Source: an uncultured Bacteroidales bacterium
Lineage (GTDB): Bacteria > Bacteroidota > Bacteroidia > Bacteroidales > P3
NCBI GenBank assembly: GCA_946406015.1
Contig: CAMJJD010000001.1
Span: 1-64,000, forward strand
DNA length: 64,000 bases
Reading direction: 5' to 3'
In this document: one piece after another, positions 39,908 through 48,435 of the stretch
How the letters are laid out: each line of letters begins with the position of its first letter
How positions within the stretch are numbered: the stretch's first letter is position 1
Notes under the pieces: generated by a model
What the model saw: the letters and a program-made list of their open reading frames with translations, nothing else
Told to the model about the DNA's origin: nothing
The model's database searches: none
Translations under genes and position numbers: made by a program

Positions 39908-41224
39908 ATGGCTAGCTTTGAAATCATCGGAGGACGGCGCCTGAAAGGCGAGATAGTGCCCCAGGGCGCCAAGAACGAAGCCCTGCAGGTGCTCTGTGCC
40001 GTGCTCCTCACCTCGGAGAAGGTACGCATCAGCGACATCCCCGACATACGCGACGTCAACCGCCTCATCGACTTGCTCAAACTGCTGGGCGTCAACGTGC
40101 GGCAGGACGTCACCGCCACCACCGAAAGCGGTCGCACCTTCGAATTCCAGGCCGACCAGGTCAACCTCGAGGTGCTGAACAGCCCCGAATACCGTGAGCA
40201 AGCCGGCACCCTGCGCGGAAGCATCATGCTCGTCGGTCCCCTCCTCTCACGCTTCGGCCACGCCGTGGTGCCCCAACCCGGCGGCGACAAGATAGGCCGC
40301 CGACGCCTCGACACCCACTTCATCGGCATGGAGCGCCTCGGCGCCACCGTCGAATACAAACGCGGCGCCTACCTCGTCGACGCCAAGCGCCTCAAAGGCT
40401 GCTACATGCTCCTCGACGAAGCCTCCGTCACCGGCACCGCCAACATCATGATGACCGCCGTGCTGGCCCACGGCACCACCACCATCATGAACGCCGCCTG
40501 CGAACCCTACGTCTACCAGCTCTGCAAGATGCTCAACAGCATGGGCGCCCGCATCAGCGGCGTGGGGAGCAACCTGCTCACCATCCGCGGCGTGAAGGAA
40601 CTGCACGGCTGCGAGCACCGCCTGCTGCCCGACATAATCGAGGTGGGCTCCTTCATCGGCATGGCCGCCATGACCCAGAGCGACCTCACCATCAAGAACG
40701 CCCAGGTGCAGCACCTCGGCCTCATCCCACAGGTGTTCCGCCGCCTCGGCATCGAGGTGTGGCAGAAAGGCGACGACCTCTACATCCCCGCCCAAGAGCA
40801 CTACGAGATTGAGCGCTTCATGGACGGAAGCATCATGACCGTGGCCGACGCCCCGTGGCCCGGCTTCACCCCCGACCTCATCAGCATCGCCCTCGTCGTG
40901 GCCACCCAGGCCAAGGGCAGCGTCCTCATCCACCAGAAGATGTTCGAGAGCCGCCTCTTCTTCGTCGACAAACTCATCGACATGGGCGCCCAGATCATCC
41001 TCTGCGACCCCCACCGCGCCACCGTCATCGGCCTCGACCGCGAACACAAGCTGCGCGGCGTCCGCATGACCTCGCCCGACATACGCGCCGGTGTGGCGCT
41101 CCTCATCGCAGCCCTCAGCGCCGACGGGAAGAGCCGCATCGACAACATAGAGCAAATCGACCGCGGCTACCAGCACATCGACGAGCGTCTCCGCCGCCTC
41201 GGCGCCGACATCAGACGAATATAA
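39908..41224 (+). CDS. murA: UDP-N-acetylglucosamine 1-carboxyvinyltransferase MurA
   Basis: This 438-residue enzyme transfers enolpyruvate from PEP to UDP-GlcNAc, the first committed step of peptidoglycan synthesis. QGAKNEAL (Lys22, Asn23), GSIMLVGPLLSRFG, and DAPWPGFTPDLIS (catalytic Asp region) are typical. The loop normally holding the fosfomycin-reactive Cys (PGGC in E. coli) reads PGGDKIGRR, with Asp127 in its place. In MurA of mycobacteria and chlamydiae this Cys-to-Asp change leaves activity but gives fosfomycin resistance. The gene follows DUF4290 by 85 bp of low-complexity sequence and precedes the PHP phosphatase by 17 bp. Confidence 0.97.
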   Translation: MASFEIIGGRRLKGEIVPQGAKNEALQVLCAVLLTSEKVRISDIPDIRDVNRLIDLLKLLGVNVRQDVTATTESGRTFEFQADQVNLEVLNSPEYREQAGTLRGSIMLVGPLLSRFGHAVVPQPGGDKIGRRRLDTHFIGMERLGATVEYKRGAYLVDAKRLKGCYMLLDEASVTGTANIMMTAVLAHGTTTIMNAACEPYVYQLCKMLNSMGARISGVGSNLLTIRGVKELHGCEHRLLPDIIEVGSFIGMAAMTQSDLTIKNAQVQHLGLIPQVFRRLGIEVWQKGDDLYIPAQEHYEIERFMDGSIMTVADAPWPGFTPDLISIALVVATQAKGSVLIHQKMFESRLFFVDKLIDMGAQIILCDPHRATVIGLDREHKLRGVRMTSPDIRAGVALLIAALSADGKSRIDNIEQIDRGYQHIDERLRRLGADIRRI

Positions 41225-41241
41225 CCTCCCCTCCGCATAAC

Positions 41242-41979
41242 ATGGCATTCCACCTTTTCAAAAAAAGCACCGAACCGCGTCCCATCTTCGCCGCACTGGG
41301 GACCGACATGCACTGCCACCTCATCCCGCAAGTCGACGACGGTTCGAAATGCATCGAGGAAAGCATCGACTGCCTGCGCACCCTGCAGGCCGTGGGCTAC
41401 AAGAAAGTGTTTGTCACCCCTCACTTCTGCTCCCGCTTCCCCAACGAAGAAGACGACATCAAGCAGCGCTACGAACAGCTGTGCCAGGTAGCCGACGCCG
41501 CCGGCATCACCATCGAGATGGCCGGCATCGCCGGCGAATACCGTGTCGACAGCATCTTCCGGGCCCGACTCGACAGTCCCCGCTTCTTCCAAGTGGCAGG
41601 CAAATATGTACTCATCGAACTCTCGCTGCACCAGCAGATGATGGATGCCGACGACCTGATATTCGACATGCAGACACGGGGCTACGACCTCATCCTCGCC
41701 CACCCCGAGCGCTACCCCTACCTCAACATCGACGGACCGCGCATAGAGCAATTCCTCAACCAAGGCATCCTCCTGCAGGTCAACATACTCTCCCTCGGCG
41801 GCTTCTATGGCGAGGAGGCCCGCCGCCGCGCCTTCGCCATCATCGAACGCGGATGGGTGAGCTTCCTCGGAAGCGACACCCACAACACCCTCTACTGCCA
41901 AGCCCTCCGCGACCTCTCGCGCAGCCGCAAGATAGAGAAACTCCTCGAGAAACACCAATTCATGAACAACACGCTGTGA
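41242..41979 (+). CDS. PHP-family tyrosine phosphatase (CpsB/YwqE type)
   Basis: This protein of about 245 residues begins at the ATG 17 bp after murA; the frame is open further upstream but that part belongs to murA. Metal-binding motifs of the PHP fold are DMHCHLIPQVDDGS (HxH), VTPHF, LAHPERY and GSDTHN. This matches the CpsB/YwqE tyrosine-protein phosphatases, which dephosphorylate bacterial tyrosine kinases and tune capsule or exopolysaccharide synthesis. No kinase or capsule genes are present here, so the target is unknown. The stop is followed by a GTGAAAA repeat and CTAG array G. Confidence 0.88.
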   Translation: MAFHLFKKSTEPRPIFAALGTDMHCHLIPQVDDGSKCIEESIDCLRTLQAVGYKKVFVTPHFCSRFPNEEDDIKQRYEQLCQVADAAGITIEMAGIAGEYRVDSIFRARLDSPRFFQVAGKYVLIELSLHQQMMDADDLIFDMQTRGYDLILAHPERYPYLNIDGPRIEQFLNQGILLQVNILSLGGFYGEEARRRAFAIIERGWVSFLGSDTHNTLYCQALRDLSRSRKIEKLLEKHQFMNNTL

Positions 41980-42003
41980 AAGTGAAAAGTGAAAAGTGAA
42001 ATT

Positions 42004-42061
42004 CTAGAAAATCTAGCCTGGCTAGATCGGCTAGCCCGGCTAGAAAGGCTAGCCCGGCTAG
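42004..42061. repeat. CTAG 9-bp lattice array G
   Basis: CTAG at 42004, 42013, 42022, 42031, 42040, 42049 and 42058, exact 9-bp period. Preceded by AGTGAAAAGTGAAAAGTGAA and followed by an A-run and ACCGTAAACTGTAAAC, the same module order as at 49290-49390. It lies between the phosphatase gene and purB. Confidence 0.95.
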
Positions 42062-42101
42062 AAAAAAAAACAAACTGTAAACCGTAAACTGTAAACCCTA
42101 T

Positions 42102-43451
42102 ATGAACACCCTCAATGCCGTCTCGCCCGTCGACGGGCGCTACCGCAGCAAATGCGAACCCCTGGCCGCCTACTTCTCCGAAGGGGCCCTCATCAAATAC
42201 CGTGTCCGCGTCGAAGTGGAATACTTCATCGCCCTCGCCGACCGCCTCAAAGAGGTGCGCCCCCAGCTGGCCCCCGTGGCCGCCAAAGCAGAAGCCCTGC
42301 GCGACATCTACCGTCACTTCTGCGACGACGACGCCCTCGCCATCAAAGAGATAGAGAAGACCACCAACCACGACGTCAAAGCCGTCGAGTACTTCCTCAA
42401 AGGGAAATTCGACCAGATGGGCCTCGCCGACCTCAAGGAGTTCATCCACTTCGGCCTCACCTCGCAGGACATCAACAACACCTCCGTGCCGCTGAGCATG
42501 AAAGACTGCGCCACCGAGGTGCTGCTGCCCGCCTACCGCAATATCCTCAGCCTGCTGAAGACCAAAGCCGAGGAGTGGCGCGACATCCCCATGCTGGCCC
42601 ACACCCACGGCCAGCCCGCCTCGCCCACCACGCTGGGCAAGGAGTGGGGCGTCTTCGCCTACCGTCTGGAACGTCAGCTGCAGGAGCTGGAGCGCCTGCC
42701 CTTCACCGCCAAGTTCGGCGGCGCCACGGGTAACTTCAACGCCCACCGCGTGGCCTTCCCCGAATTCGACTGGCGCACTTTCGGCAACGACTTCGTGGCC
42801 AACCACCTGGGCCTCGAACGCCAGCAACTCACCACCCAAATCGAGAACTACGACATGATGGCCGCCTGGTTCGACGCCTGCAAACGCATCAACGTCATCC
42901 TGATAGACCTCTGCCGCGACGTGTGGACCTACGTCTCGATGGAATACTTCAAGCAGAAAATCAAAGCCGGCGAGGTGGGTTCCAGCGCCATGCCCCACAA
43001 AGTCAACCCCATCGACTTCGAGAATGCCGAGGGCAACCTGGGACTGGCCAACGCCATCTTCGAGCACCTGAGCCACAAGCTGCCCATCAGCCGCATGCAG
43101 CGCGACCTCACCGACAGCACCGTCAGCCGCAACATCGGCGTGCCTATCGCACACACACTCATCTCGTTGGCTTCGCTCGAGAAAGGACTCGGCAAGCTGC
43201 TCCTCAACGAGCAGGCCCTCTACCGCGACCTGGAGAACAACTGGGCCGTGGTGGCCGAAGCCATCCAGACCATCCTCCGCTCGGTGGGCTACCCCAACCC
43301 CTACGAGGCCCTGAAGCAGCTCACCCGCACCAACGAGAAGGTGACGGCTCAGACCATCAGCGACTTTGTCGACACGCTGGAGGTGGCACCCGAGGTCAAA
43401 GAGCGCCTCAAGACCATCACCCCCCACAACTATATCGGCTACACCCTCTGA
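42102..43451 (+). CDS. purB: adenylosuccinate lyase
   Basis: This 449-residue enzyme cleaves SAICAR and adenylosuccinate in purine synthesis, releasing fumarate. The family signature GSSAMPHKVNPIDFENAEGN is intact (about residues 292-311), as are FGLTSQDINNTS and HTHGQPASPTTLGKEW with its catalytic His. It resembles the E. coli-type PurB (long form with PVDGRYRSK at the N-terminus). The start follows the CTAG array and an A-rich leader. Two small dyads lie just after the stop (TCGGAGC/GCTCCGA at 43462-43482 and TCCGAC/GTCGGA at 43489-43504), without a T-tract. Confidence 0.97.
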   Translation: MNTLNAVSPVDGRYRSKCEPLAAYFSEGALIKYRVRVEVEYFIALADRLKEVRPQLAPVAAKAEALRDIYRHFCDDDALAIKEIEKTTNHDVKAVEYFLKGKFDQMGLADLKEFIHFGLTSQDINNTSVPLSMKDCATEVLLPAYRNILSLLKTKAEEWRDIPMLAHTHGQPASPTTLGKEWGVFAYRLERQLQELERLPFTAKFGGATGNFNAHRVAFPEFDWRTFGNDFVANHLGLERQQLTTQIENYDMMAAWFDACKRINVILIDLCRDVWTYVSMEYFKQKIKAGEVGSSAMPHKVNPIDFENAEGNLGLANAIFEHLSHKLPISRMQRDLTDSTVSRNIGVPIAHTLISLASLEKGLGKLLLNEQALYRDLENNWAVVAEAIQTILRSVGYPNPYEALKQLTRTNEKVTAQTISDFVDTLEVAPEVKERLKTITPHNYIGYTL

Positions 43452-43616
43452 ACCGACCCCTTCGGAGCCGACACTGCTCCGAGGATAGTCCGACTACTGT
43501 CGGAGCCACCGCGAGGGTAAACGTAGGTGAGAGTTACATTAGAGTTAAGTTAGAGTTACATTAGAGTTGGAGCATTTTTAATCACCCGCTCCGACGAAAA
43601 GACAAGATACCGAAAG

Positions 43617-45464
43617 ATGAATATCACGCTCAAATACTCAAAGCCCTACAGTGCTCGCGGAGCACTGTATGCGCTGTTGGTGGTGCTGAGCGTGGTGTTC
43701 ACCATGGCCACGGCCCTCTCGGTGGCCGACTTCCTGAAGATACTCTTCGGCGACGAGACCACGGGCATGGGTGCCGCGATGTCCGGCGGCAACCTTGTAA
43801 CCCACTGGCTCGACGGACTCTACACCTGGCTGATAGGCTTCGGGCGCCTCAACGCGCTGCTGCTCTTCTCGGCCATCATCTTCGTGCTCTACAGCCTGAA
43901 GAACATCTTCGGCTACCTCTCGGCTGTGGAGATAGGCATCATACGCACGCGGGTGGTGCGCGATATACGTAACGACCTGTTCCGCAAAGCCATGCACCTT
44001 CCCATGGGCTACTATGACCGGCAGCGCAAAGGCGACGTGCTGGCGCGCTTCGGGAGCGACATGGTGGAGTATGACGAGAACATCCTCGGCTCGGTGCAGA
44101 TGCTGCTGACGGCGGTCATCAGCATGGTGCTCTACCTGGCTATGCTGTTCTACCTCAACCTGAAGCTTACGCTCTTCGTGCTCTGCATGCTGCCGCTGGT
44201 GGCCTTCGTCATCTCGAGCCTCTCGCGCCGCCTGAAGCGCAAGTCGCAGACCGTGCAGGAGATGAACTCGCACCTGGTGTCGCTCACCGACGAGACCATC
44301 GGAGGCCTGAAAGTCATCAAGGCCTATACGGCCATCGAGTTCAGCAACAACCGCTTCCAGGAGTACAACCGCGACTACACGCGGCGGCGCACGGCGATGT
44401 TCCGCCGCATCTACGCCGCCTCGCCCATCAGCGACTTTCTGGGCAACCTCATCGTGGTGGGCATCCTGCTCTTCGGCTCGCTGCTCATCATGCGGGGCGA
44501 CCACGGCCTGACGGCCGACCTCTTCATCAGCTACGTGATGCTCTTCGTGCTGATGATACCGCCCGCCAAGGAGCTGACCACCGCCATCGCCCAAATCAAG
44601 AAAGGGCGCGCCTGCGCCGACCGCGTGGCGGCATTCCTCGGCGAGGAGGAAGAAAGCCTCACCCCCGACCCCTCTCCGAATGGAGAGGGGAGAGGAATGC
44701 AGGTATCTACCCCCCTCTCCATTCGGAGAGGGGCTGGGGGTGAGGCTGTTGAGCTATGCGATGTGTGCTTCTCATACACCCCCGGCGTGCCGGTGCTCAA
44801 CCATGTGAACCTCAGCGTGCCGCGCGGAAGCACGGTGGCGCTGGTGGGTGCGTCGGGCAGCGGCAAGTCGACCATCGCCGACCTCATCGGACGCTTCTAC
44901 GAGGTCAGCGAGGGTGAGATACGCTTCGGCGGGGTGCCGGTCAAAGAGCTGGCCCTCGGCGACCTGCGCAGCCGCATCGGCGTGGTGGCGCAGGACACGC
45001 TGCTCTTCAACGACAGCGTGAGCGCCAACATAGCCTTTGGCAAGCCCGAGGCCACACAGGCCGAGATAGAGGCTGCCGCCCGCGCCGCACAGGCGCACGA
45101 CTTCATCATGGCCCTGCCACAGGGCTACCACACCAACCTGGGCGAAGGGGGAAGCCTGCTCAGCGGCGGCCAACGCCAGCGCATCAGCATCGCCCGCGCC
45201 CTGCTGTGCGAACCCGAACTGCTGATACTCGACGAGGCCACCTCGGCCCTCGACACCGAGAACGAGCGACTGCTGCAGCAGACCCTCGACCGCGTGTTGC
45301 AGGAGCATACCGCCATCGTCATCGCCCACCGCCTCTCGACGGTGGTGAACGCCGACCGCATCGTGGTGCTCGACGGCGGCCGCATCGTAGAAGAGGGCAC
45401 CCACCAAGAACTGATGGCCCGCGGAGGACGCTACAGCCAGCTGGTATCACTTCAAAGCTTTTGA
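43617..45464 (+). CDS. MsbA-like ABC exporter, membrane domain fused to ATPase
   Basis: This 615-residue half-transporter of the lipid A/multidrug exporter type has six membrane helices in about residues 15-320. Its ATPase has Walker A GASGSGKST (about 411), Q-loop VVAQDT, signature LSGGQRQR (about 514), Walker B LLILDEATSALD and switch His in IVIAHRLSTV. It probably works as a homodimer, flipping lipid-linked substrates across the inner membrane. The linker between the domains (about 347-376) is odd: LTPDPSPNGEGRG and LSIRRGAGG are read from an inserted palindromic repeat (44657-44745) that keeps the frame. The next gene starts 1 bp after the stop. Confidence 0.93.
   Translation: MNITLKYSKPYSARGALYALLVVLSVVFTMATALSVADFLKILFGDETTGMGAAMSGGNLVTHWLDGLYTWLIGFGRLNALLLFSAIIFVLYSLKNIFGYLSAVEIGIIRTRVVRDIRNDLFRKAMHLPMGYYDRQRKGDVLARFGSDMVEYDENILGSVQMLLTAVISMVLYLAMLFYLNLKLTLFVLCMLPLVAFVISSLSRRLKRKSQTVQEMNSHLVSLTDETIGGLKVIKAYTAIEFSNNRFQEYNRDYTRRRTAMFRRIYAASPISDFLGNLIVVGILLFGSLLIMRGDHGLTADLFISYVMLFVLMIPPAKELTTAIAQIKKGRACADRVAAFLGEEEESLTPDPSPNGEGRGMQVSTPLSIRRGAGGEAVELCDVCFSYTPGVPVLNHVNLSVPRGSTVALVGASGSGKSTIADLIGRFYEVSEGEIRFGGVPVKELALGDLRSRIGVVAQDTLLFNDSVSANIAFGKPEATQAEIEAAARAAQAHDFIMALPQGYHTNLGEGGSLLSGGQRQRISIARALLCEPELLILDEATSALDTENERLLQQTLDRVLQEHTAIVIAHRLSTVVNADRIVVLDGGRIVEEGTHQELMARGGRYSQLVSLQSF
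44657..44745. repeat. nested palindromic repeat inserted in frame in the ABC exporter gene
   Basis: Two 34-bp arms, 44657-44690 and 44712-44745, are reverse complements except for one dinucleotide. Each arm also contains its own hairpin, CCCCTCTCC-GAAT-GGAGAGGGG and CCCCTCTCC-ATTC-GGAGAGGGG. The repeat codes for part of the linker between membrane and ATPase domains. Confidence 0.88.
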
Positions 45465-45465
45465 A

Positions 45466-46707
45466 ATGGAAAAGGAAAAAGGAAAAAGGGGGAAGAGGCT
45501 TGCGCAGGTTGCCCGCGTCAGCTGCTTTCCCTTTTTCGTTTCCCTTTTCTCCTTCTGCATAGCCCAATCGCCGGTGGCGCCGGTGACGGGATGGCTGGCC
45601 ACGGTCGACAGCACCACCCAGCAGATAGTGCTCCGCTGGCACCCTTCGGCCGACAGCGCCGTCGTGGGCTACCACATCTGTGCCGGGTCGTCCGACACCG
45701 GCTGTTTCGACTATGGCACCGTCACAGGACGTCTCGACTCCAGCTACATCTGCGTGGACCACAGTCCGCTGGAGCAACACCACTACCGGCTGCATGCCTT
45801 CGACAGCGCCGACAACGTCAGCGAGCTGACACCCTTCTTCGGCAACGTGGTGCTCACGGCCGAGGTGCCCCTTTGCGAGACCACCGTCACCGCCCACTGG
45901 AACCCCTACGAAGGCTATTGGACAGATACCCTCCTGGGACAACCCATGTCATACCTCCAGACACGCATGGAGCCTTTCGACTCCACATTTATCACCCGGA
46001 ACGGTTACACCAACAGCGTTGCGGGTGAATGGAGCGCCGAGATTCCCGAGTCCGTCACCCGCATCTGGCTGCGCGTGATGCTCTTCAGCAACAGCGGATT
46101 CCAAGCCTACTCCAATATCGTCATGGTGGAACGCAACACCGTCGACACCGCCTCGGTGGTGGCCATCGACAGCGTCGTGTACGACAGCATCAACACCGCC
46201 ATCAACCTCACCTTCGAGGTCGACACGGCCTTCGAATACACCCTCTACCGCAGCATCGACGGCATGCCGTGGCGAAAGGTGGAGACCTTCCACCCCCACC
46301 AGTCGCCCTTCCACTACACCGACCGCAACATCAACCCCTACGACTCGCTGTTTTGCTACCAGCTGGAGGTCTTCGACGCCTGCGGTCTCAATCCCAACTA
46401 CTCCACCACCGCCTGGGTGGTGGTGCCCGACCCGCCGGCACCGGCCATCGCCATCCCCAACATCATCGTCGCCGGCGACGACCGCAACGGCACCTTCCTG
46501 CCCAAGATACGAGGGCTGAAAGGCGACCTCTACGAGCTGACCATCTACAACCGCCAAGGGCTGCAGGTGTACTCCACCACCGACCAGGAGGCCGGCTGGA
46601 CACCGCCGGCATCAGCCCCGCAGGGCGCCTACACCTACTTCCTCCGCTGCCGCTACAACACCAACGACATCAAGACATACGCAGGTACCGTGACACTTAT
46701 CAAATGA
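45466..46707 (+). CDS. secreted protein with T9SS type B sorting domain
   Basis: This 413-residue protein has a basic N-region (MEKEKGKRGKR), a hydrophobic core CFPFFVSLFSFCIA and predicted cleavage before QSPVAPV. The next 300 residues look like fibronectin III-type modules (VTGWLATVDSTTQQIVLRW, RLHAFDSADNVSELT). The C-terminal 80 residues, PNIIVAGDDRNGTFLPK, LYELTIYNRQGLQVY and GAYTYFLRCRY, fit the type B (gliding-motility-associated) T9SS domain. The signal peptide is encoded by a GGAAAAA repeat and its inverted CCCTTTTT counterpart within the first 90 bp. The start codon lies 1 bp past the ABC exporter stop. The surface role is unknown. Confidence 0.87.
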   Translation: MEKEKGKRGKRLAQVARVSCFPFFVSLFSFCIAQSPVAPVTGWLATVDSTTQQIVLRWHPSADSAVVGYHICAGSSDTGCFDYGTVTGRLDSSYICVDHSPLEQHHYRLHAFDSADNVSELTPFFGNVVLTAEVPLCETTVTAHWNPYEGYWTDTLLGQPMSYLQTRMEPFDSTFITRNGYTNSVAGEWSAEIPESVTRIWLRVMLFSNSGFQAYSNIVMVERNTVDTASVVAIDSVVYDSINTAINLTFEVDTAFEYTLYRSIDGMPWRKVETFHPHQSPFHYTDRNINPYDSLFCYQLEVFDACGLNPNYSTTAWVVVPDPPAPAIAIPNIIVAGDDRNGTFLPKIRGLKGDLYELTIYNRQGLQVYSTTDQEAGWTPPASAPQGAYTYFLRCRYNTNDIKTYAGTVTLIK

Positions 46708-46714
46708 GCCTACC

Positions 46715-47107
46715 ATGAAGACTGAAGACTATATGCTGCTCATAGAACGCCACTCGCACCACGACCGCGACGACTGGGGGGTGGAGAGCGACAGCTATAC
46801 CTGCTACGACGCCGACCTCACGGGGCTGCAGGCGGGCGACACGCTGTACCCCACCGAATACCGCGGCGAGCAACTCGCGCGCCGCCGCGACCCGCAGACC
46901 TACCTGGAGTGCCTGCAGGTGGACGACGACCGGCTGACCTTCCGCTTCCACTTCCTTGAGAACTACCGCGGTGTGGAAATCACCGTCGGTCCCGACAGCC
47001 CGGCCTGCGCCGGCGGCAGCACCGACCGCTCCTCGGCCAGCTACACCGTCAGCCTCGTCCCCAAAGAAGAATACACCCCCAAACAAGGATATATCCATTA
47101 CCAATAA
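46715..47107 (+). CDS. hypothetical protein, 130 residues
   Basis: I do not recognise this protein. It is acidic and His-rich at the start (ERHSHHDRDDW), with several beta-strand-like segments (SYTCYDADLTGL, DRLTFRFHFLENYRGVEITV, SASYTVSLVPKEEY). It has no signal peptide or membrane helix. It starts 7 bp after the T9SS type B gene and ends 10 bp before the MORN-like gene. Those spacings and matching codon use indicate a real gene in the same operon. Possibly it forms a small beta-sandwich that cooperates with the MORN-like protein; this is only inferred from position. Confidence 0.75.
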   Translation: MKTEDYMLLIERHSHHDRDDWGVESDSYTCYDADLTGLQAGDTLYPTEYRGEQLARRRDPQTYLECLQVDDDRLTFRFHFLENYRGVEITVGPDSPACAGGSTDRSSASYTVSLVPKEEYTPKQGYIHYQ

Positions 47108-47117
47108 CAGAAGAGAT

Positions 47118-48422
47118 ATGCACAAACGCGACGAAGACGGAAAGAAATACCACGGCGACTGGCAAGACGGCAGCGTCATACTGCAGAAACTGGAAGGCCC
47201 TGTCGGCAACGGCAGCATCGACTATCCCAACGGCGACCGCTTCGAGGGCTACTTCCACCTCAGCTACGCCCACACCAACGGGCCCGCCTACATGGGACAA
47301 GGAACCTACACCTTCGCGAGCGGCGACCGCATAGAGCACTGCTGGATCAACGGCCGCGACCGCCTGCAAGGTGTCTACGAGACCCTGCACACCGACGGCA
47401 CCCGGAGCATCGCCATGTGGTACAACGGCGAGCGCACAGGCATCGAGATAGCTGACAATGGGAAGACTTGCAACTACCGCGAACGGGGTCTCTTGATACA
47501 TGCCTACAGCCAGTCTGACTTCAACTACGGCTACACCTACACGCCCGACGGTCACGGCTTCAACCGGCTGGAGGTGACGCTGCACAACGGCATGCGGCTG
47601 GTGCACCAGTTCAAGGACAACGGCAACGAGCCCGACCTCTTCTGCGAGCTCTACTACCCCGACGGCGACTGGATGGAATACCGCGGGTGGAACACGCTGA
47701 AGGAATACCGCCCCTGGGAGGGTGTCTTCACCTACCACCGCTGTGCCGACGGCATGAAGAGATACGGCACCTGGAAAGGGGGGGCACCGCAGGAGTCCAG
47801 TTGGGAGCACGACCCGCAGGGCGCCCGCCACATCCATGTGGAGCACGACCCCTACGGCCGTCCCTTCGGCCACGACATCCTCCTCTGGCCCGACGGCCAC
47901 ACGCAGTGGGGCTACAGCTACCACTACGAAGGCGAACACCGCGACGGCCTCCCCGAAGGCCACGGCGTCTTCTGCGACGACTCGGGCCGCCGCTACGAGG
48001 GCGACTTCCACGAGGGGCTCTGCCACGGCGAGGGCACCTACACCTTCGGCGACATCAGGCAGAGCGGCCGCTGGGAACGGGGGCGCTTCCTCGACGGCAA
48101 GGAGCCCACGGCACCCATCCTGCTGAAGGTGCACTGGCGCCATACGCACTGCAGCCCGGCGGGCGAGTTCCCACGGGGCGAAGAGGACTGGACCCTCGAG
48201 GCCAAGGTCGGCGAGCTCGACCTGCCAGTATACACCGCCGGCATCACCATCGAAGCCATCGAGCCCGACCGCATCGTCCTCTCCTGCCGCGGCCACGACA
48301 TCCGCACGCTTGCCCCAGGCCACAGCGTGGGCTACCTCCGCGAGGTGGAAGGACGCGAGTACAGCGACGGCATCGTCTATGAAAGCGACGAATATTCCAT
48401 CCGTATCACCTGGCCAAACTAA
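47118..48422 (+). CDS. MORN-repeat-like cytosolic protein
   Basis: This 434-residue protein starts at the ATG at 47118 (MHKRDEDGKKYHGDW); upstream in-frame codons belong to the preceding gene in another frame. It carries imperfect MORN-type units of about 20-23 residues with Y-x-G-x-W/F and G-x-G cores: DRFEGYFHLSY, GQGTYTFASGDRIEHCW, RRYEGDFHEGLCHGEGTYTF. The C-terminal 100 residues form a separate beta-rich region (LLKVHWRHTHCSP to YSIRITWPN). It lacks an export signal. MORN proteins often bind membranes or act as scaffolds, but no specific role can be given here. nadK starts 13 bp downstream. Confidence 0.8.
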   Translation: MHKRDEDGKKYHGDWQDGSVILQKLEGPVGNGSIDYPNGDRFEGYFHLSYAHTNGPAYMGQGTYTFASGDRIEHCWINGRDRLQGVYETLHTDGTRSIAMWYNGERTGIEIADNGKTCNYRERGLLIHAYSQSDFNYGYTYTPDGHGFNRLEVTLHNGMRLVHQFKDNGNEPDLFCELYYPDGDWMEYRGWNTLKEYRPWEGVFTYHRCADGMKRYGTWKGGAPQESSWEHDPQGARHIHVEHDPYGRPFGHDILLWPDGHTQWGYSYHYEGEHRDGLPEGHGVFCDDSGRRYEGDFHEGLCHGEGTYTFGDIRQSGRWERGRFLDGKEPTAPILLKVHWRHTHCSPAGEFPRGEEDWTLEAKVGELDLPVYTAGITIEAIEPDRIVLSCRGHDIRTLAPGHSVGYLREVEGREYSDGIVYESDEYSIRITWPN

Positions 48423-48435
48423 ACACCGAACACTG

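Noticed and set aside
39908..41224. MurA as inactive because the Cys is missing
   Set aside because: Asp at this position is known in active MurA enzymes, and the Lys22/Asn23 and C-terminal Asp motifs are present.
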